From Chondromyces crocatus (GTDB lineage: Bacteria > Myxococcota_A > Polyangia > Polyangiales > Polyangiaceae), in NCBI RefSeq assembly GCF_001189295.1, contig NZ_CP012159.1:7423501-7487500 (forward strand): a stretch of DNA of 64,000 bases, written 5' to 3'. Positions within the stretch are counted from its first letter, which is position 1. Every line of letters begins with the position of its first letter. Of this stretch, positions 53,333 to 62,845 are shown in pieces. Position numbers and translations under genes: made by a program. The notes under the pieces are model-generated. The model was given only the letters and a program-made list of their open reading frames with translations. It was not told the origin of the DNA and searched no databases.

Positions 53333-53681
53333 ATTCACTACGAGATTCACGGGAACGGCATGCCGCTGGTTCTTGGTTTTCCCATCATGGCCTCCCCGTG
53401 GCCTGGCGATCCCGAGCTGACCATCCTGAGGGGTTACCTGGAGCGGCTGACTGACCGATACCGGGTGCTGTCCCAGGATGACGTTCTTCGGAGCGAAAGA
53501 CGAGATGGACTACCCGGGAGGCACGAAGCTGCGAATCGCGCCAACGATCCGCGAGCGGCGTCGGGAGCTCCAGCAGCTCGGATGGGAGGTCATCGAACTC
53601 CCCGACCGAGATCACGGTGTTTTCACGGATCCGACCACGATCGTGCCGGTCGTCCGCAGCTTTCTCGATTCACGGCTCTGA
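53333..53681 (+). pseudogene. alpha/beta hydrolase with internal deletion
   Basis: Positions 53333-53477 code the first strands of an alpha/beta hydrolase (IHYEIHGNGMPLVLGFP, LERLTDRYRVLSQD). From 53478 another frame codes the C-terminal part (MTFFGAKDEMDYPGG, IAPTIRERRRELQQLGWEVI, DRDHGVFTDP with the catalytic His). The middle part, including the serine nucleophile elbow, is missing, and the two pieces are out of frame. A normal member would be about 150 residues longer. The gene starts a few bases from the PadR relic on the other strand, as in a regulator-target pair that decayed together. Confidence 0.65.
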
Positions 53682-53780
53682 TCACGAGTGTATGACCATA
53701 GTTTCGCCGGGACGCGCTCACGACGCCATGGTCGCGGCGACGTCGAGCCTTCGGTCCCGAACCGCCCCCGCGATGACCAC

Positions 53781-55709
53781 TCAGTCTTCGGAAGCCTTCT
53801 GGAGAGCCCCCCTCACCTCGGCGGCGACCCTAGGATCCGCCACGGTTCGCGCCAGCCAGACGCGCCGGAGTCGCATCATCGCTCCCTCGGGTAGATCGAG
53901 CGCGGCGAGACTCTCTTCGAGAGTTCCCCGTTCGGCGGCGATGACGAGACGCGCATAGTCATGCGCAGAGATGGGTCCCCGCTTCGCCTCCAGTGCGGCC
54001 ACATAGGCTTTGTCGTACGCTGAGAGCACCAGCTTCTTGCCTCGCCGCAGCTCCTCCTGGATTTCGGCGAGCCGCCGCGCGTGCATGGATTCCCACGTCG
54101 CGAGCGCGACCCCCTCCACCTCCAGAATCGTGTCGCGCTCTGCGGGCCGATGGTCCAGCCGGGCCGCGATCGACGCACACTGCTCCACGGACAGTGAGAC
54201 TTCCACGGGTTGCGCAAGTTCAGGCGCGCCGAGGGAGGCCGATGATTCGCTTTCCGTTGAGCTACCAGGATCAGACGCAGGCGCTGTCGCCTCGGTTTCC
54301 GACGGAGGTGACGAGCTTTGCTCCCAGCTGGCGAGCGGTCCAATCATGGGAGGTGGCGCGGGGGGCTCGACCGCGGGTGTGGATGTCACAGGGGCAGAGA
54401 TCGAGGGCGTCGGAGCCGGAGGTCGCCCCGCTCCCAACCCGAGCCGCGGAGACGCTCCGAGGGGAATGGCGCCGAGAGGTGCTGCGCCCAAAGGGAGGGG
54501 CGCTCCGAGCGGACCAGGAGCGCCGAGAGAGCCGTGCGGTCGCTGCGAGGACGGTGGCTCGCCGGCCTGGAACGGCAAGGCCGGTTTCGAGGGCACGAGA
54601 TCCCCCGTGAGGGTATCGCCTGGTGCCGACCGAGGAGGCGTCGGGCGGCTCGCTGGGGCTCCTATGTGCTCGCTGGACGCGCCTCTCCAGGTCGGCCCCG
54701 CCCCAGCAGCCAGGCGCTGAACGTCGGCCCAAGAGACGGTCTCCCCGCGCCTCTCCAGCGCCACGAACACGCTACCCGCCTCCTCCGGACCGTAGAGGGA
54801 GACCTGGCCACGCCATGTCAGGGTGCAGATGCCGCGGTCCGTGTCGATCCAGAGCGCATCTGGGATCAAAGGGACCACCTGGGGGGTCTCATCGGGTCGC
54901 TCGACATAGGCCCGCGGTCGGAGCCCTGGCAGCCTCGTGTCGAGGTGGGTGTACTCCGGGTGGAGGTGCTCGAGACGAATCCGCTGCTCGTCGAGCAACC
55001 CCGCGACTTGCTGATCGGGAGGCGCCACGTTGAAGAAATTCACGTCGAAATCGGCCGGCAACGGTTGCCTGTGCCATTCGTTCACCGCCCATGACCCCGC
55101 GCGGCGCCCCAGCTTCCGAACCCGGTCGGGCCACCCGGGCGCGATGGGGCCAAAGCCCACGGGCTCGATGGGATCGTCCGGACCCGTGAAGAGCACTCCG
55201 GGTCGCTGCAGGTTGGGCAGGATCCGCTCGCCGCGCACGCTCCCTTCTCGAGGAGGCCTCCCCACGGGGTTCCACGTGTCCAGCCCGCCTGCCGCACACT
55301 CCCACCGAAGTGACATCTTGGAGAAGGGCGTCCCTGCTTCGAGAAGCCCCGTCTGCTTGAAGACGCGATCCGCGTGAACCTCGATGCGTTTGTCGACGTC
55401 GCCCACGCAGAGCCTCGCGTCCAGGACTCGAACGCGCTCACCCCTGGGCGCATACGCATGGCCGACCAATGTCACGTCCGCACGTACACGCGGAGGGACC
55501 AGATCCGAGGGCATCTGGACGCTGCCCGCCGGATCATCACGCCAGTACCGATCAGCCGCGTGAACGGGCTCCTGTGCCGAAGCGAGAGGACACTCTCCAG
55601 GACGCAAGTCGAACGTGGCCTTGCACGCGATCGTGAGCATCCAGGAGCCTGGACGTGGCTGCCACAGCAGGGCCCCCACGGGAAGCGGACAGAGCGAAAT
55701 GGCGTCCAC
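53781..55709 (-). CDS. DUF2169 protein with linker and conserved C-terminal domain, paralog
   Basis: I use the GTG at 55709, which gives MDAISLCPLPVGALLWQPRP and aligns with the start of the 15019-17367 gene; an ATG at 55721 is the alternative. The 642-residue product has DUF2169 at 1-320 (VGHAYAPRGERVRV, VNFFNVAPPDQQVAG), a shorter Pro/Gly/Ala linker with repeated PLGA units, and the charged helical C-terminal domain (LSVEQCASIAARLDHRPAER; RGPISAHDYARLVIAAERG). Gene order (divergent from VgrG) is conserved between the two islands. The C-terminal domain is not one I can name. Confidence 0.75.
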   Translation of the reverse strand: MDAISLCPLPVGALLWQPRPGSWMLTIACKATFDLRPGECPLASAQEPVHAADRYWRDDPAGSVQMPSDLVPPRVRADVTLVGHAYAPRGERVRVLDARLCVGDVDKRIEVHADRVFKQTGLLEAGTPFSKMSLRWECAAGGLDTWNPVGRPPREGSVRGERILPNLQRPGVLFTGPDDPIEPVGFGPIAPGWPDRVRKLGRRAGSWAVNEWHRQPLPADFDVNFFNVAPPDQQVAGLLDEQRIRLEHLHPEYTHLDTRLPGLRPRAYVERPDETPQVVPLIPDALWIDTDRGICTLTWRGQVSLYGPEEAGSVFVALERRGETVSWADVQRLAAGAGPTWRGASSEHIGAPASRPTPPRSAPGDTLTGDLVPSKPALPFQAGEPPSSQRPHGSLGAPGPLGAPLPLGAAPLGAIPLGASPRLGLGAGRPPAPTPSISAPVTSTPAVEPPAPPPMIGPLASWEQSSSPPSETEATAPASDPGSSTESESSASLGAPELAQPVEVSLSVEQCASIAARLDHRPAERDTILEVEGVALATWESMHARRLAEIQEELRRGKKLVLSAYDKAYVAALEAKRGPISAHDYARLVIAAERGTLEESLAALDLPEGAMMRLRRVWLARTVADPRVAAEVRGALQKASED

Positions 55710-55836
55710 GCAGGAGAGCATACACCGCACGACTGGACGTTCCCCGGCCCTCTACGGGAGTTGTCGACGCCATCCTCCCGGCGATAGCATGGCGTCTCCG
55801 TTCTGCTGGTGCAGCGCGGCACGCAGGGAGCCTCCC

Positions 55837-57762
55837 ATGGCAGACGCCTCCTCGACCCGTTCGCAGTCCGCGACCCAAGCCGACTCTCGGCTCCCTGGCG
55901 ACAAAGTCTTCCATGTGGAGACGCAGGTGGCCTCGGGCGACATGCTCGACGTTCGGCGCTTCCAGGTCACCGAGCGGCTCTCGTCGCTGTTCGAGATCCG
56001 GATCCGCGCCGTGTCGGACAACCCCGACATCGACTTCGAGACGGTCATCGGCCAGCCGATGCGGTTCTCCGCCCACGCGGTTCAGCAGCGGACCTGGGCG
56101 GGTCTCTGCAGCGATCTCCAGCAGGTCGCGTCCGAGGAGCACCACCTCTCCACGTACGAACTGACGCTGGTTCCACGCCTGTGGCTGCTCACACAGCGAC
56201 GCAACCACCGCATGTTCCAGCACAAGTCGGAGGTCGACATCGTGCTGCAGATCTTGAGTGAGTGGGGCATCACCCCCATCCTGCAGCTCACGGGCGTCTA
56301 CCGGAAACGCAAGTACCGCGTCCAGTACGGCGAAAGCGATTTCAGCTTCATCGCCCGTTTGCTCGAAGACGCTGGCATCAGCTTCTATTTCGACAATGGC
56401 GGAGAAAGCGCGCTCATCTTGGACGATGGCCCCCAGAGCAACCGCCTCCGCACGCCGATCGCCTTCCGCGACCACCCCACCGACGCAGATCTCGAACATG
56501 TCACGAAGGTCCACATCGGCCGTCGCCTACGCCCCGGCAAATATACCGTCCGTGATCACGACTACCGCCGCCCAGCCAACTATCCACTCCTCGCCACAGC
56601 CTCCGATCAGGGTCCCGTCGAGGACCGGTTGGAACGCTTCCATTATGTGCCTGGAGCCTTCCTCTTCGAGAGCGGCAGAGCCGACGGAACTCCGAGCGCC
56701 GACGACAAGGGCAGATACCGTGCCGAAGAGGCCGAGGGGGAGGCGCTCGCCCAGCGCCGTCTCGCGGCCAAGCGCACGACGGCCCGCGAGATCCACTTCG
56801 AGACGAACACCATCGATCTTGCCCCGGGGACCGTCGTCTCGTTCTTCGACCACCCGAAGAGCGAGCTGAGCGCCGAAAAGCGTCTCCTCGTCACCGCGTC
56901 ACGGCTCTCTGGCCAGGTCCCGGACATCTGGCACAGCACAGCCACGGCAGTCGGCGCCGACGCCCCATACCGCCCTCCCCTCCGTACGAAGAAACCCGTC
57001 ACCCGGGGCGTCGAAAGCGCGACCGTCGTCGGCCCTCCCGGCGAGGAAATCCACGTCGACGAGTTTGGTCGCGTACGTGTGCACTTCCACTGGGATCGAG
57101 AGAGCCAGATGAATGACGACTCCTCGTGCTGGATCCACGTCAGCCAACCGTGGGGTGGTCTTGGGTTCGGCGGGACCAACCTCCCGCGCATCGGCCAGGA
57201 AGTCATCGTCGATTTCCTCGGCGGCGACCCCGACCGGCCGATCATCATCGGCCGCGTGTACACCAACCTCCAGAAGACCCCCTACCGCCTGCCAGAGAGC
57301 AAGACCCAGAGCGGCTGGAAGAGCAACTCCACCCAGAATACCGGCGGGTACAACGAGCTGATGTTCGAAGACCAGGCGGGCAAAGAACTGCTCAGGATGC
57401 AGGCGGAGCGAGACCTCAACAAGCTGGTCAAGCACGACGAGCAGGGCACGATCGGCAACGATCGGACGACGTCCATCGGCCACAACGAGGACACCACCGT
57501 CGGAAACGACGCCATGAAGCAGGTGCTCAACAACGCCCGCGAGATCATCGGCATGAACCACGCCCGCGCCGTCGGCGCCAACGAATCCATCGACGTGGGC
57601 GGCTCTCAGCGCGTTCAGGTCGCCGAGAAGATCGAGATCGTTTGCGGCAAATCGAAGCTGGAGATGGACAAGAGCGGCAAGATTACGCTCTCCGGCACCG
57701 ACATCACCATCACCTCCACGGGCCCCGTGCAGGTGATCGGGGATCCCATCGATCTCAATTGA
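55837..57762 (+). CDS. vgrG: VgrG (TssI) spike protein, third copy, short tail
   Basis: The ATG follows GGGAGCCTCCC. The 641-residue product is close to the VgrG at 11547-13787: LTLVPRLWLLTQRRNHRMFQ, YRVQYGESDFSFIARLLEDA, DEFGRVRVHFHWDRESQMND and GDPDRPIIIGRVYTNLQKTP. It has an extra N-terminal segment (about 25 residues, Ser/Thr-rich). Its tail after LNKLVKHDEQGTIGNDRT is only about ten repeats long, less than half that of the first VgrG, and ends without an extension. It is divergent from the DUF2169-linker gene with 127 bases between starts. Confidence 0.94.
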   Translation: MADASSTRSQSATQADSRLPGDKVFHVETQVASGDMLDVRRFQVTERLSSLFEIRIRAVSDNPDIDFETVIGQPMRFSAHAVQQRTWAGLCSDLQQVASEEHHLSTYELTLVPRLWLLTQRRNHRMFQHKSEVDIVLQILSEWGITPILQLTGVYRKRKYRVQYGESDFSFIARLLEDAGISFYFDNGGESALILDDGPQSNRLRTPIAFRDHPTDADLEHVTKVHIGRRLRPGKYTVRDHDYRRPANYPLLATASDQGPVEDRLERFHYVPGAFLFESGRADGTPSADDKGRYRAEEAEGEALAQRRLAAKRTTAREIHFETNTIDLAPGTVVSFFDHPKSELSAEKRLLVTASRLSGQVPDIWHSTATAVGADAPYRPPLRTKKPVTRGVESATVVGPPGEEIHVDEFGRVRVHFHWDRESQMNDDSSCWIHVSQPWGGLGFGGTNLPRIGQEVIVDFLGGDPDRPIIIGRVYTNLQKTPYRLPESKTQSGWKSNSTQNTGGYNELMFEDQAGKELLRMQAERDLNKLVKHDEQGTIGNDRTTSIGHNEDTTVGNDAMKQVLNNAREIIGMNHARAVGANESIDVGGSQRVQVAEKIEIVCGKSKLEMDKSGKITLSGTDITITSTGPVQVIGDPIDLN

Positions 57763-57842
57763 CTGCCTGGACCTGAACCGACCGCGTTCGGCCCCCCTCT
57801 CGACCCACCGACGACGAGAGGGATTTCAGGTGGCGCCCACGC

Positions 57843-58250
57843 TCACCAGTACCTGCGCGCCAAAGCCGTACCAGGTGCGCCAGGCGTCGGCGCGAAGTGG
57901 TTGAAGCCCAGCTCCGCCCCCTTCTCGACCGCCGACTCGTCGGCACCGAGCAGTCGCATCAACGCGCCAGGAGAGGTGACCACACCACCGATATAAAGCC
58001 CGATGGTGTTCATCCGCTTGCGATTCTCCTCACGCACTCGGCGTTCCTCAGCCGGAGTCAGCCCCTGTGACAGGTATTGCTGGTTCTCTGGCGGCGCCCC
58101 CCGCGGGTACAGCGCAGTGCAGACGCGGCCGTATGTTCCATTGGACGTGTACGCAGGCAGAGGCTGCAACACGGGGCCCCGCAGGGCACCACGCACCGCG
58201 GAACCAGAGTCGAAGGTCACCGGAAGATCAGCGGGAGGCTTGGAAGCCAT
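57843..58250 (-). CDS. small hypothetical protein of the second T6SS island
   Basis: The product has 135 residues. It begins with extended Pro/Gly-rich sequence (PADLPVTFDSGSAVRGALRG), then a helix (TPAEERRVREENRKRMNTIG) and a short hydrophobic stretch (LYIGGVVTSPGALMRLLG). No signal peptide is present. It lies 58 bases downstream of the PAAR-like gene in the same direction, where cargo genes commonly lie, and converges on the VgrG gene. The family is not recognised, and effector or adaptor roles are guesses. Confidence 0.5.
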   Translation of the reverse strand: MASKPPADLPVTFDSGSAVRGALRGPVLQPLPAYTSNGTYGRVCTALYPRGAPPENQQYLSQGLTPAEERRVREENRKRMNTIGLYIGGVVTSPGALMRLLGADESAVEKGAELGFNHFAPTPGAPGTALARRYW

Positions 58251-58308
58251 CAGGGCACCTCGAAATCCGTGAGCAACCGCACGCGCGCCTGCATGAACGC
58301 GACTCCCA

Positions 58309-58656
58309 TCATCCCGATTTCACGTTCATGAGGCAGAGGTCCAGGTGTCTCGCCGCGAGCTGCCCCTCGACCCGCACCTTCGCCGCCCCCTCGATGATCG
58401 CGACATCGCCGCCGCCCTGCGACACACCAGAGCACACCCCGGCGCCCATGTTCCCGATCACCCCGGAGACGATGCTTCCCACGTGGAGCACCTTCTCTTT
58501 CCGCGCCCGCACCTTCTTCGCGTAGTTCGCGCGCTCGGGTGGGAGGATCTGGTAAATGTCGAAGGGGACGATCGCCCCGTTGACCCTGCAGAAATCGGGG
58601 CTGATGTTGACCACCTTGAACGCGGGCTCAGCATCGGCGATGTGGCGCTCGCTCAT
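58309..58656 (-). CDS. PAAR-like (DUF4150-type) spike-tip protein
   Basis: The ATG (MSERHIADAEP) follows GGAGGAAAC and overlaps the DUF2169 stop as ATGA. The 115-residue product reads FKVVNISPDFCRVNGAIVPF, then VLHVGSIVSGVIGNMGAGVC, GGGDVAIIEGAAKVRVEGQL and LDLCLMNVK. The alternating Gly/Val strands and the late Cys match the PAAR-like cone, but the N-terminal part is closer to the DUF4150 group than to canonical PAAR. It probably caps the VgrG of this island. Confidence 0.7.
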   Translation of the reverse strand: MSERHIADAEPAFKVVNISPDFCRVNGAIVPFDIYQILPPERANYAKKVRARKEKVLHVGSIVSGVIGNMGAGVCSGVSQGGGDVAIIEGAAKVRVEGQLAARHLDLCLMNVKSG

Positions 58657-59756
58657 GTTTCCTCCGTGGCGAAGACGAGTGCGGCTCGGATGTCCCTGGC
58701 CTGGTCCAGTGAGAGCCGCCAGCACAGGTGGACGACCGCCCGTTCGAGGTCTACGTGGACGGTGTCGAGCGGCATGCGTACCTGCTGGAGCTCACCGCGA
58801 CCGTCGAGCAGCCGGGCCTCGACACGACGGCACGGCAACCTCACGACGAGCGGGTTGGTCCCTGCAACCATGCCGGTGAGGGTGAGTTCCTCGTCACCGT
58901 GCAGATACTCGGGAGTGATCAGGGCAGGGTGGGCGCACTGAAAGAAGCGCGAATCGAAGTCGTCTGCGTAATCTGCAGGGAGACCGCGCGCGATGTCCTC
59001 ACGCGTACGGCGCTCCCACGCTTCATCGTACGTCCCTGCGTGCTGGAGGCGGGATCGCCATGGCCGCGCAACGGGACCGAGCCCCACGAGAGGGACCTCC
59101 TCGTTCGGCGCCGTGAGCGGATGGCTCGCTTGCTGCCACTGCGGAGCACGGATCTCACACTCCTGTGTCAAGGCGCGCGCATCGACGAAGCCCGTCCCGC
59201 TGGGGTTCGGCTGGTGGACGATCCACCGCGGCTCCGAACCGTCCGGCGGTGCTTCCGAGTCCTGGTAGGCGCCTCCGTAGGCCAGCTCGTAGCGAATGGG
59301 GACCTCGACGGTCGGCTCCGGATCGGTCAGCACCCAGCGGTCATCACGGCGACGCCACCAGCGCGGACCGGTCACCTGCACGCGATGCTCGAGCACCACA
59401 GCTCCAGTACGGCGTAGGGTCAGGCCCACGTCCCAGCACGGCGAGGCCTCCGCGGCCGGATGCACGGCTCCCGTCACCAGGACATCCGTCGAAGGCTTGC
59501 AGAGCACCACCTCCCCCGCGTGCCGAAGACTCGATCGCTCCGCGGGCACCCCGTCCCAACTCTCGTCGGCGAGGGCGATGGGCGTCTGCACCTCCGCCAG
59601 CTCCAGACGGCCAGGAGCGAGCATGAACGTGCCTTTCGCCACCACCGTGTCGTGAAAGCGGCGCCCGACGGCCATCTTGTCGCACTGGAAAAGCAGGAGC
59701 GGTGTCCGGTTGTGCAGCTCTTCCAGACGGGGGGCGGGGATGGACGGGTTGTGCAT
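58653..59756 (-). CDS. DUF2169 T6SS adaptor-type protein
   Basis: The 367-residue product shows the family blocks VVAKGTFMLAPGRLELAEVQ, PSTDVLVTGAVHPAAEASP, EVPIRYELAYGGAYQ, NPSGTGFV and FFQCAHPALITPEYL (the FNVAP.DQ block). Unlike the two linker-type proteins it ends right after the domain. It is translationally coupled to the PAAR-like gene by a 4-base overlap, which makes it a candidate chaperone for that tip or its cargo. It heads the minus-strand part of the second island. Confidence 0.85.
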   Translation of the reverse strand: MHNPSIPAPRLEELHNRTPLLLFQCDKMAVGRRFHDTVVAKGTFMLAPGRLELAEVQTPIALADESWDGVPAERSSLRHAGEVVLCKPSTDVLVTGAVHPAAEASPCWDVGLTLRRTGAVVLEHRVQVTGPRWWRRRDDRWVLTDPEPTVEVPIRYELAYGGAYQDSEAPPDGSEPRWIVHQPNPSGTGFVDARALTQECEIRAPQWQQASHPLTAPNEEVPLVGLGPVARPWRSRLQHAGTYDEAWERRTREDIARGLPADYADDFDSRFFQCAHPALITPEYLHGDEELTLTGMVAGTNPLVVRLPCRRVEARLLDGRGELQQVRMPLDTVHVDLERAVVHLCWRLSLDQARDIRAALVFATEET

Positions 59757-60045
59757 ATCCCGCCCGAGATTGTCGGTAGATCTGACCTCGTTTGCAACAG
59801 GGCCACCCGCCTCGGGCGGGCCTGGTCACAGGTTCTGCGCCAGCCCTGAGCGGCGACCGAAGCGTCCCAGCATCCCGAGGAGTCCGAGCGACGAGTTCAT
59901 CTTTCCCTCTCGTCGCCAGGCCAAGGCTCCATGGAAGTCCTGCCCACCACGACCGGCGGGCGGTCGAACAAATCGACCGGGAGACCGATGAGAACCCGCG
60001 ACCACCGGAGTCTATCGAGATGAACCAGACAGGAGCGATGTTGCG

Positions 60046-60474
60046 ATGTCGATCAAGAACCTGACCCCCTACGTCTTCTTCGATGGAACGGCCGAGAAGG
60101 CCCTTCAGCTCTACGAGCGTACCCTGGGCGCCAAGACGGAGGGGCTCCAGCGCTACGGCGAGGCCCCTGAGACCTCGAAGGCCCGCACGCCTCAGAACAA
60201 GGACCGCGTGATGCACGCCTGCGTCCTCATCGGTGAGGCCCGGATGATGGTGAGCGACGTCCCCAACGAGGGCGGCAGCGCCGGACGCAGCAACATCGAG
60301 CTGTGCCTGGATTTCGACGATGCGGAGGACATGGCCCGTAAATTCGAAGCGCTGGCGGCCACCGGCGAGGTCACGATGGCGCTGCACGATACCTTCTGGG
60401 GAGCAAAGTTCGGCACCCTCGTCGACCAGTTTGGCATTCACTGGATGTTCAACTGCGCGACCCAGGCGAAATGA
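60046..60474 (+). CDS. VOC-superfamily protein, PhnB/YjdN type
   Basis: The 142-residue product has the YjdN/PhnB layout: PYVFFDGTAEKALQLYERTL, a conserved MHACVLIGEARMMVSDVPNE and TFWGAKFGTLVDQFGIHWMF. These small glyoxalase-fold proteins form dimers; their reactions are largely unknown. Only one clear metal-ligand-type His (IHW) is present. The gene is followed directly by a second VOC gene, and a stop/start region overlap (AAATGATTC) suggests co-translation. Upstream 59757-60045 holds no supported gene. Confidence 0.8.
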   Translation: MSIKNLTPYVFFDGTAEKALQLYERTLGAKTEGLQRYGEAPETSKARTPQNKDRVMHACVLIGEARMMVSDVPNEGGSAGRSNIELCLDFDDAEDMARKFEALAATGEVTMALHDTFWGAKFGTLVDQFGIHWMFNCATQAK

Positions 60475-60494
60475 TTCACCCCGAGGAGGCCACC

Positions 60495-60911
60495 ATGGAA
60501 GAGAAGCGTTCCCGCAAGCTGTTCGTCAATCTGGCCGTCCGCGACCTGAAGCGCTCGATGGACTTCTTCAAGTCGCTCGGCTTCGCGTTCAACCCTCAGT
60601 TCACTGATGAGAACGCCGCATCCATGATCATCAGCGAGGAGGCCTTCGTGATGCTCCTCGTCGAGCCCTTCTTCAAGACGTTCACGAAGAAAGATCTCGC
60701 GGATCCGCGCCGGGCGACGGAGGGCATCTTCGCCCTCTCCTGTGAAAGTAAGTCCGAGGTGGAGGAACTCGTGAAGAAAGCGATCGCAGCAGGCGGGACA
60801 CACGCCCTGGACCCTGTCGATCACGGCTTCATGTACGGCTGGAGCTTCTACGATCTCGACGGGCATCACTGGGAGGTACTCTGGATGGACCCGCAGGCCA
60901 TCGCCCAGTAA
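60495..60911 (+). CDS. VOC-superfamily (glyoxalase-fold) protein
   Basis: An ATG at 60471 overlaps the previous stop, but GAGGAGG favours the ATG at 60495, giving 138 residues (MEEKRSRKLF). The pattern KLFVNLAVRDLKRSMDFFKS, DENAASMIISEEAFVMLLVE and YGWSFYDLDGHHWEVLWM is that of extradiol/glyoxalase proteins, with Asp/His and Glu at the usual metal positions (DGHHWE). It probably forms a two-gene operon with the PhnB-type gene. The substrate is unknown. Confidence 0.8.
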   Translation: MEEKRSRKLFVNLAVRDLKRSMDFFKSLGFAFNPQFTDENAASMIISEEAFVMLLVEPFFKTFTKKDLADPRRATEGIFALSCESKSEVEELVKKAIAAGGTHALDPVDHGFMYGWSFYDLDGHHWEVLWMDPQAIAQ

Positions 60912-60955
60912 CGAGCGATCTCCGCGTCGAGATTCGGCCCCCTGAGCCGCGTCCG

Positions 60956-61906
60956 CTAGACCTCGAGCGACGCGGGCAGGCCAAACAGCGGAAACAAGCG
61001 CTCGGTATCGAGAAAAGCGTTCCAGCCGACGATGGCATCCCCCGCGAACTCCAGCACGATCAGCGCCCAGGGCTGATGAGGCTGCCCCTCGGGACCCACC
61101 CGGTACTGCCCGAACGCTGGCGCCCCATTGGCCTGGGTCGGCACCAGCCGAGACCCACGACATCCCTCCCCTCGGCCGAGCAACCAACCCCGGATCGACG
61201 CGCGGCCGCGGAGCCACAGCGCGAATGGCGGCATGGATAGCGTGGCGTCCTCTCGAAGGAGCGTCGACAGGGTGTCGACGTCGTACCGTTCGAACGCCTC
61301 GACATACCGCTCCAGGAGCCTCGTCTGACCCGCCGACAGCGACGCCTGCGTGTCACCGAGATCTCGCGCCGCGAGCGTCGAACGTGCACGCTGGAGGGCG
61401 CTGTTGACCGACGCAACGGACGTCTCCAGCCCTTCGGCCACCTCGGCGGCCGACCAGCCCAGAACCTCGGTCAGGAGCAGCACAGCGCGCTGCTTGGGCG
61501 GGAGATGCTGGAGCGCTGCCACGAAGGCGAGACGGATGCTCTGCCGCAGCATCGTCAGTTCGGCCGGGTCTCCGTCCGCCGGCAAGGCACGCGCATCGGG
61601 GACAGGCTCCAGCCAGTGCGAGCGCGGGCGCTCCACCAGCGGGTCATCCACCGTCCCCACCGGCCCTGCCTCCACGGGGCGCTCCCTGCGCGCATCGTCC
61701 GCCAGAGCGTCCAGGCACACGTTCGTCGCGATGCGATACAACCAGGTCTTGAGCGACGCCCGCCCATCGAACCGATCGAAGCTCCGCCACGCGCGCACCA
61801 TCGTCTCCTGGACAGCATCGTCCGCGTCCACGACCGAGCCGAGCATGCGGTAGCAATGGCCCGTGAGCGCGGCGCGGTGCGTCTCGAGATGTGCTGCGGT
61901 CTCCAT
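60956..61906 (-). CDS. ECF sigma factor with SnoaL-like C-terminal domain
   Basis: The frame opens at 61948; I start at [16 protein letters not shown] (316 residues). Region 2 reads [40 protein letters not shown] and [14 protein letters not shown]; region 4 reads [20 protein letters not shown] and [18 protein letters not shown]. The rest (about 200-316) is a SnoaL/NTF2-like domain ([37 protein letters not shown]) ending in [13 protein letters not shown]. In this ECF group (SigJ/SigG-like) the C-terminal domain replaces an anti-sigma factor and controls activity. The gene lies between VOC genes in opposite direction. Confidence 0.85.
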   Translation of the reverse strand: METAAHLETHRAALTGHCYRMLGSVVDADDAVQETMVRAWRSFDRFDGRASLKTWLYRIATNVCLDALADDARRERPVEAGPVGTVDDPLVERPRSHWLEPVPDARALPADGDPAELTMLRQSIRLAFVAALQHLPPKQRAVLLLTEVLGWSAAEVAEGLETSVASVNSALQRARSTLAARDLGDTQASLSAGQTRLLERYVEAFERYDVDTLSTLLREDATLSMPPFALWLRGRASIRGWLLGRGEGCRGSRLVPTQANGAPAFGQYRVGPEGQPHQPWALIVLEFAGDAIVGWNAFLDTERLFPLFGLPASLEV

Positions 61907-62083
61907 GGGCCGTTGGGTTACCAGAGCCGCGCGCCTGACCATAGCCACGCACGCCCGGAAGCGTGGGTCCTCTCACCACCGACCGCGCGAACCTGATGCA
62001 TTCCTCGATGGCTCGTGCTCTTCCACGCCTCTCTGACCAAAACGCCCACCTTTGGAACGGATCCACGAGGAGCTCTGCAAACG

Positions 62084-62845
62084 ATGACGACCAGGTTCTT
62101 CTGGTACGAACTCAGAACGACCCACACCGCAGCGGCTCAGGCATTTTACGCCACCGTCCTGGGGCTGGATGCGCCCGCCCCCTCTGAGGACGCGTGCCTC
62201 CGGCTCGAGGGCCACCTCCTGGGGAACATCTCGACCCTGCCCGAACGCGCCGCGGTGCAGGGCGCCCCTCCTCACTGGGTAGGCCATCTGGCCGTCGAGG
62301 ATCTCGAGGACTCCACAGCCACGTGGACGGCACGGGGTGCTCAACGCCTGGGCCCCTCCCGACGTGGAGCCCACGGCGGCGAGGTGGTGTTCCTGCGGGA
62401 CCCCTTCGGCTCCGTGATCGGATTGACCTCAGGCTCGACGGCTGAAACGCCTCCAGGCCTCGTCTGGCATGAGTTGCACACGGAAGACCAACGACGCGCC
62501 TCCTCCACCTACGCGGAGCATGGTGGCTGGCAGCTCACGACGAGCTTCAGTCTGGGAGCCGAGCTCGGCAGCTACCAGATGTTCTCGTGGCGCGCCGACC
62601 GCCTGAACGTAGGCGGCGTCGTCAGCAGCGTACGCCTGCCGAACGTCCATCCTCACTGGCTCTTCTACTTCCAGGTGAACGATCTCGAGCTGGCTCTCTC
62701 GGAGGTGACAGCCCATGGAGGCTACGTTCATGGAACGCCGCGAGAGATGCCCGATGGCTCCCGCATCGTGGCTTGCGAAGATCCTCAGCGCGCCGCCTTC
62801 GGGTTGAAGATGTCTCCCGGGACGACGCCATCACTCTCTCAGTGA
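62084..62845 (+). CDS. two-domain VOC-superfamily protein
   Basis: I start at the ATG of MTTRFFWYEL, with GAGGAG 11 bases upstream. The 253-residue product contains two glyoxalase modules: FFWYELRTTHTAAAQAFYAT to VVFLRDPFGSVIGLTSG, and VWHELHTEDQRRASSTYAEH to IVACEDPQRAAFGL. The arrangement resembles the CFP-30B/27-kDa antigen type hydroxylase-like proteins. The first module retains 'E...t.d...a..FY' and 'DPfGs', but the metal ligands of active dioxygenases are incomplete. The gene is probably monocistronic. Confidence 0.8.
   Translation: MTTRFFWYELRTTHTAAAQAFYATVLGLDAPAPSEDACLRLEGHLLGNISTLPERAAVQGAPPHWVGHLAVEDLEDSTATWTARGAQRLGPSRRGAHGGEVVFLRDPFGSVIGLTSGSTAETPPGLVWHELHTEDQRRASSTYAEHGGWQLTTSFSLGAELGSYQMFSWRADRLNVGGVVSSVRLPNVHPHWLFYFQVNDLELALSEVTAHGGYVHGTPREMPDGSRIVACEDPQRAAFGLKMSPGTTPSLSQ

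Noticed and set aside
53781..59756. Complete T6SS gene cluster
   Set aside because: Only VgrG, DUF2169, PAAR-like and one small gene are present; no sheath, baseplate, membrane complex or ATPase gene is found.
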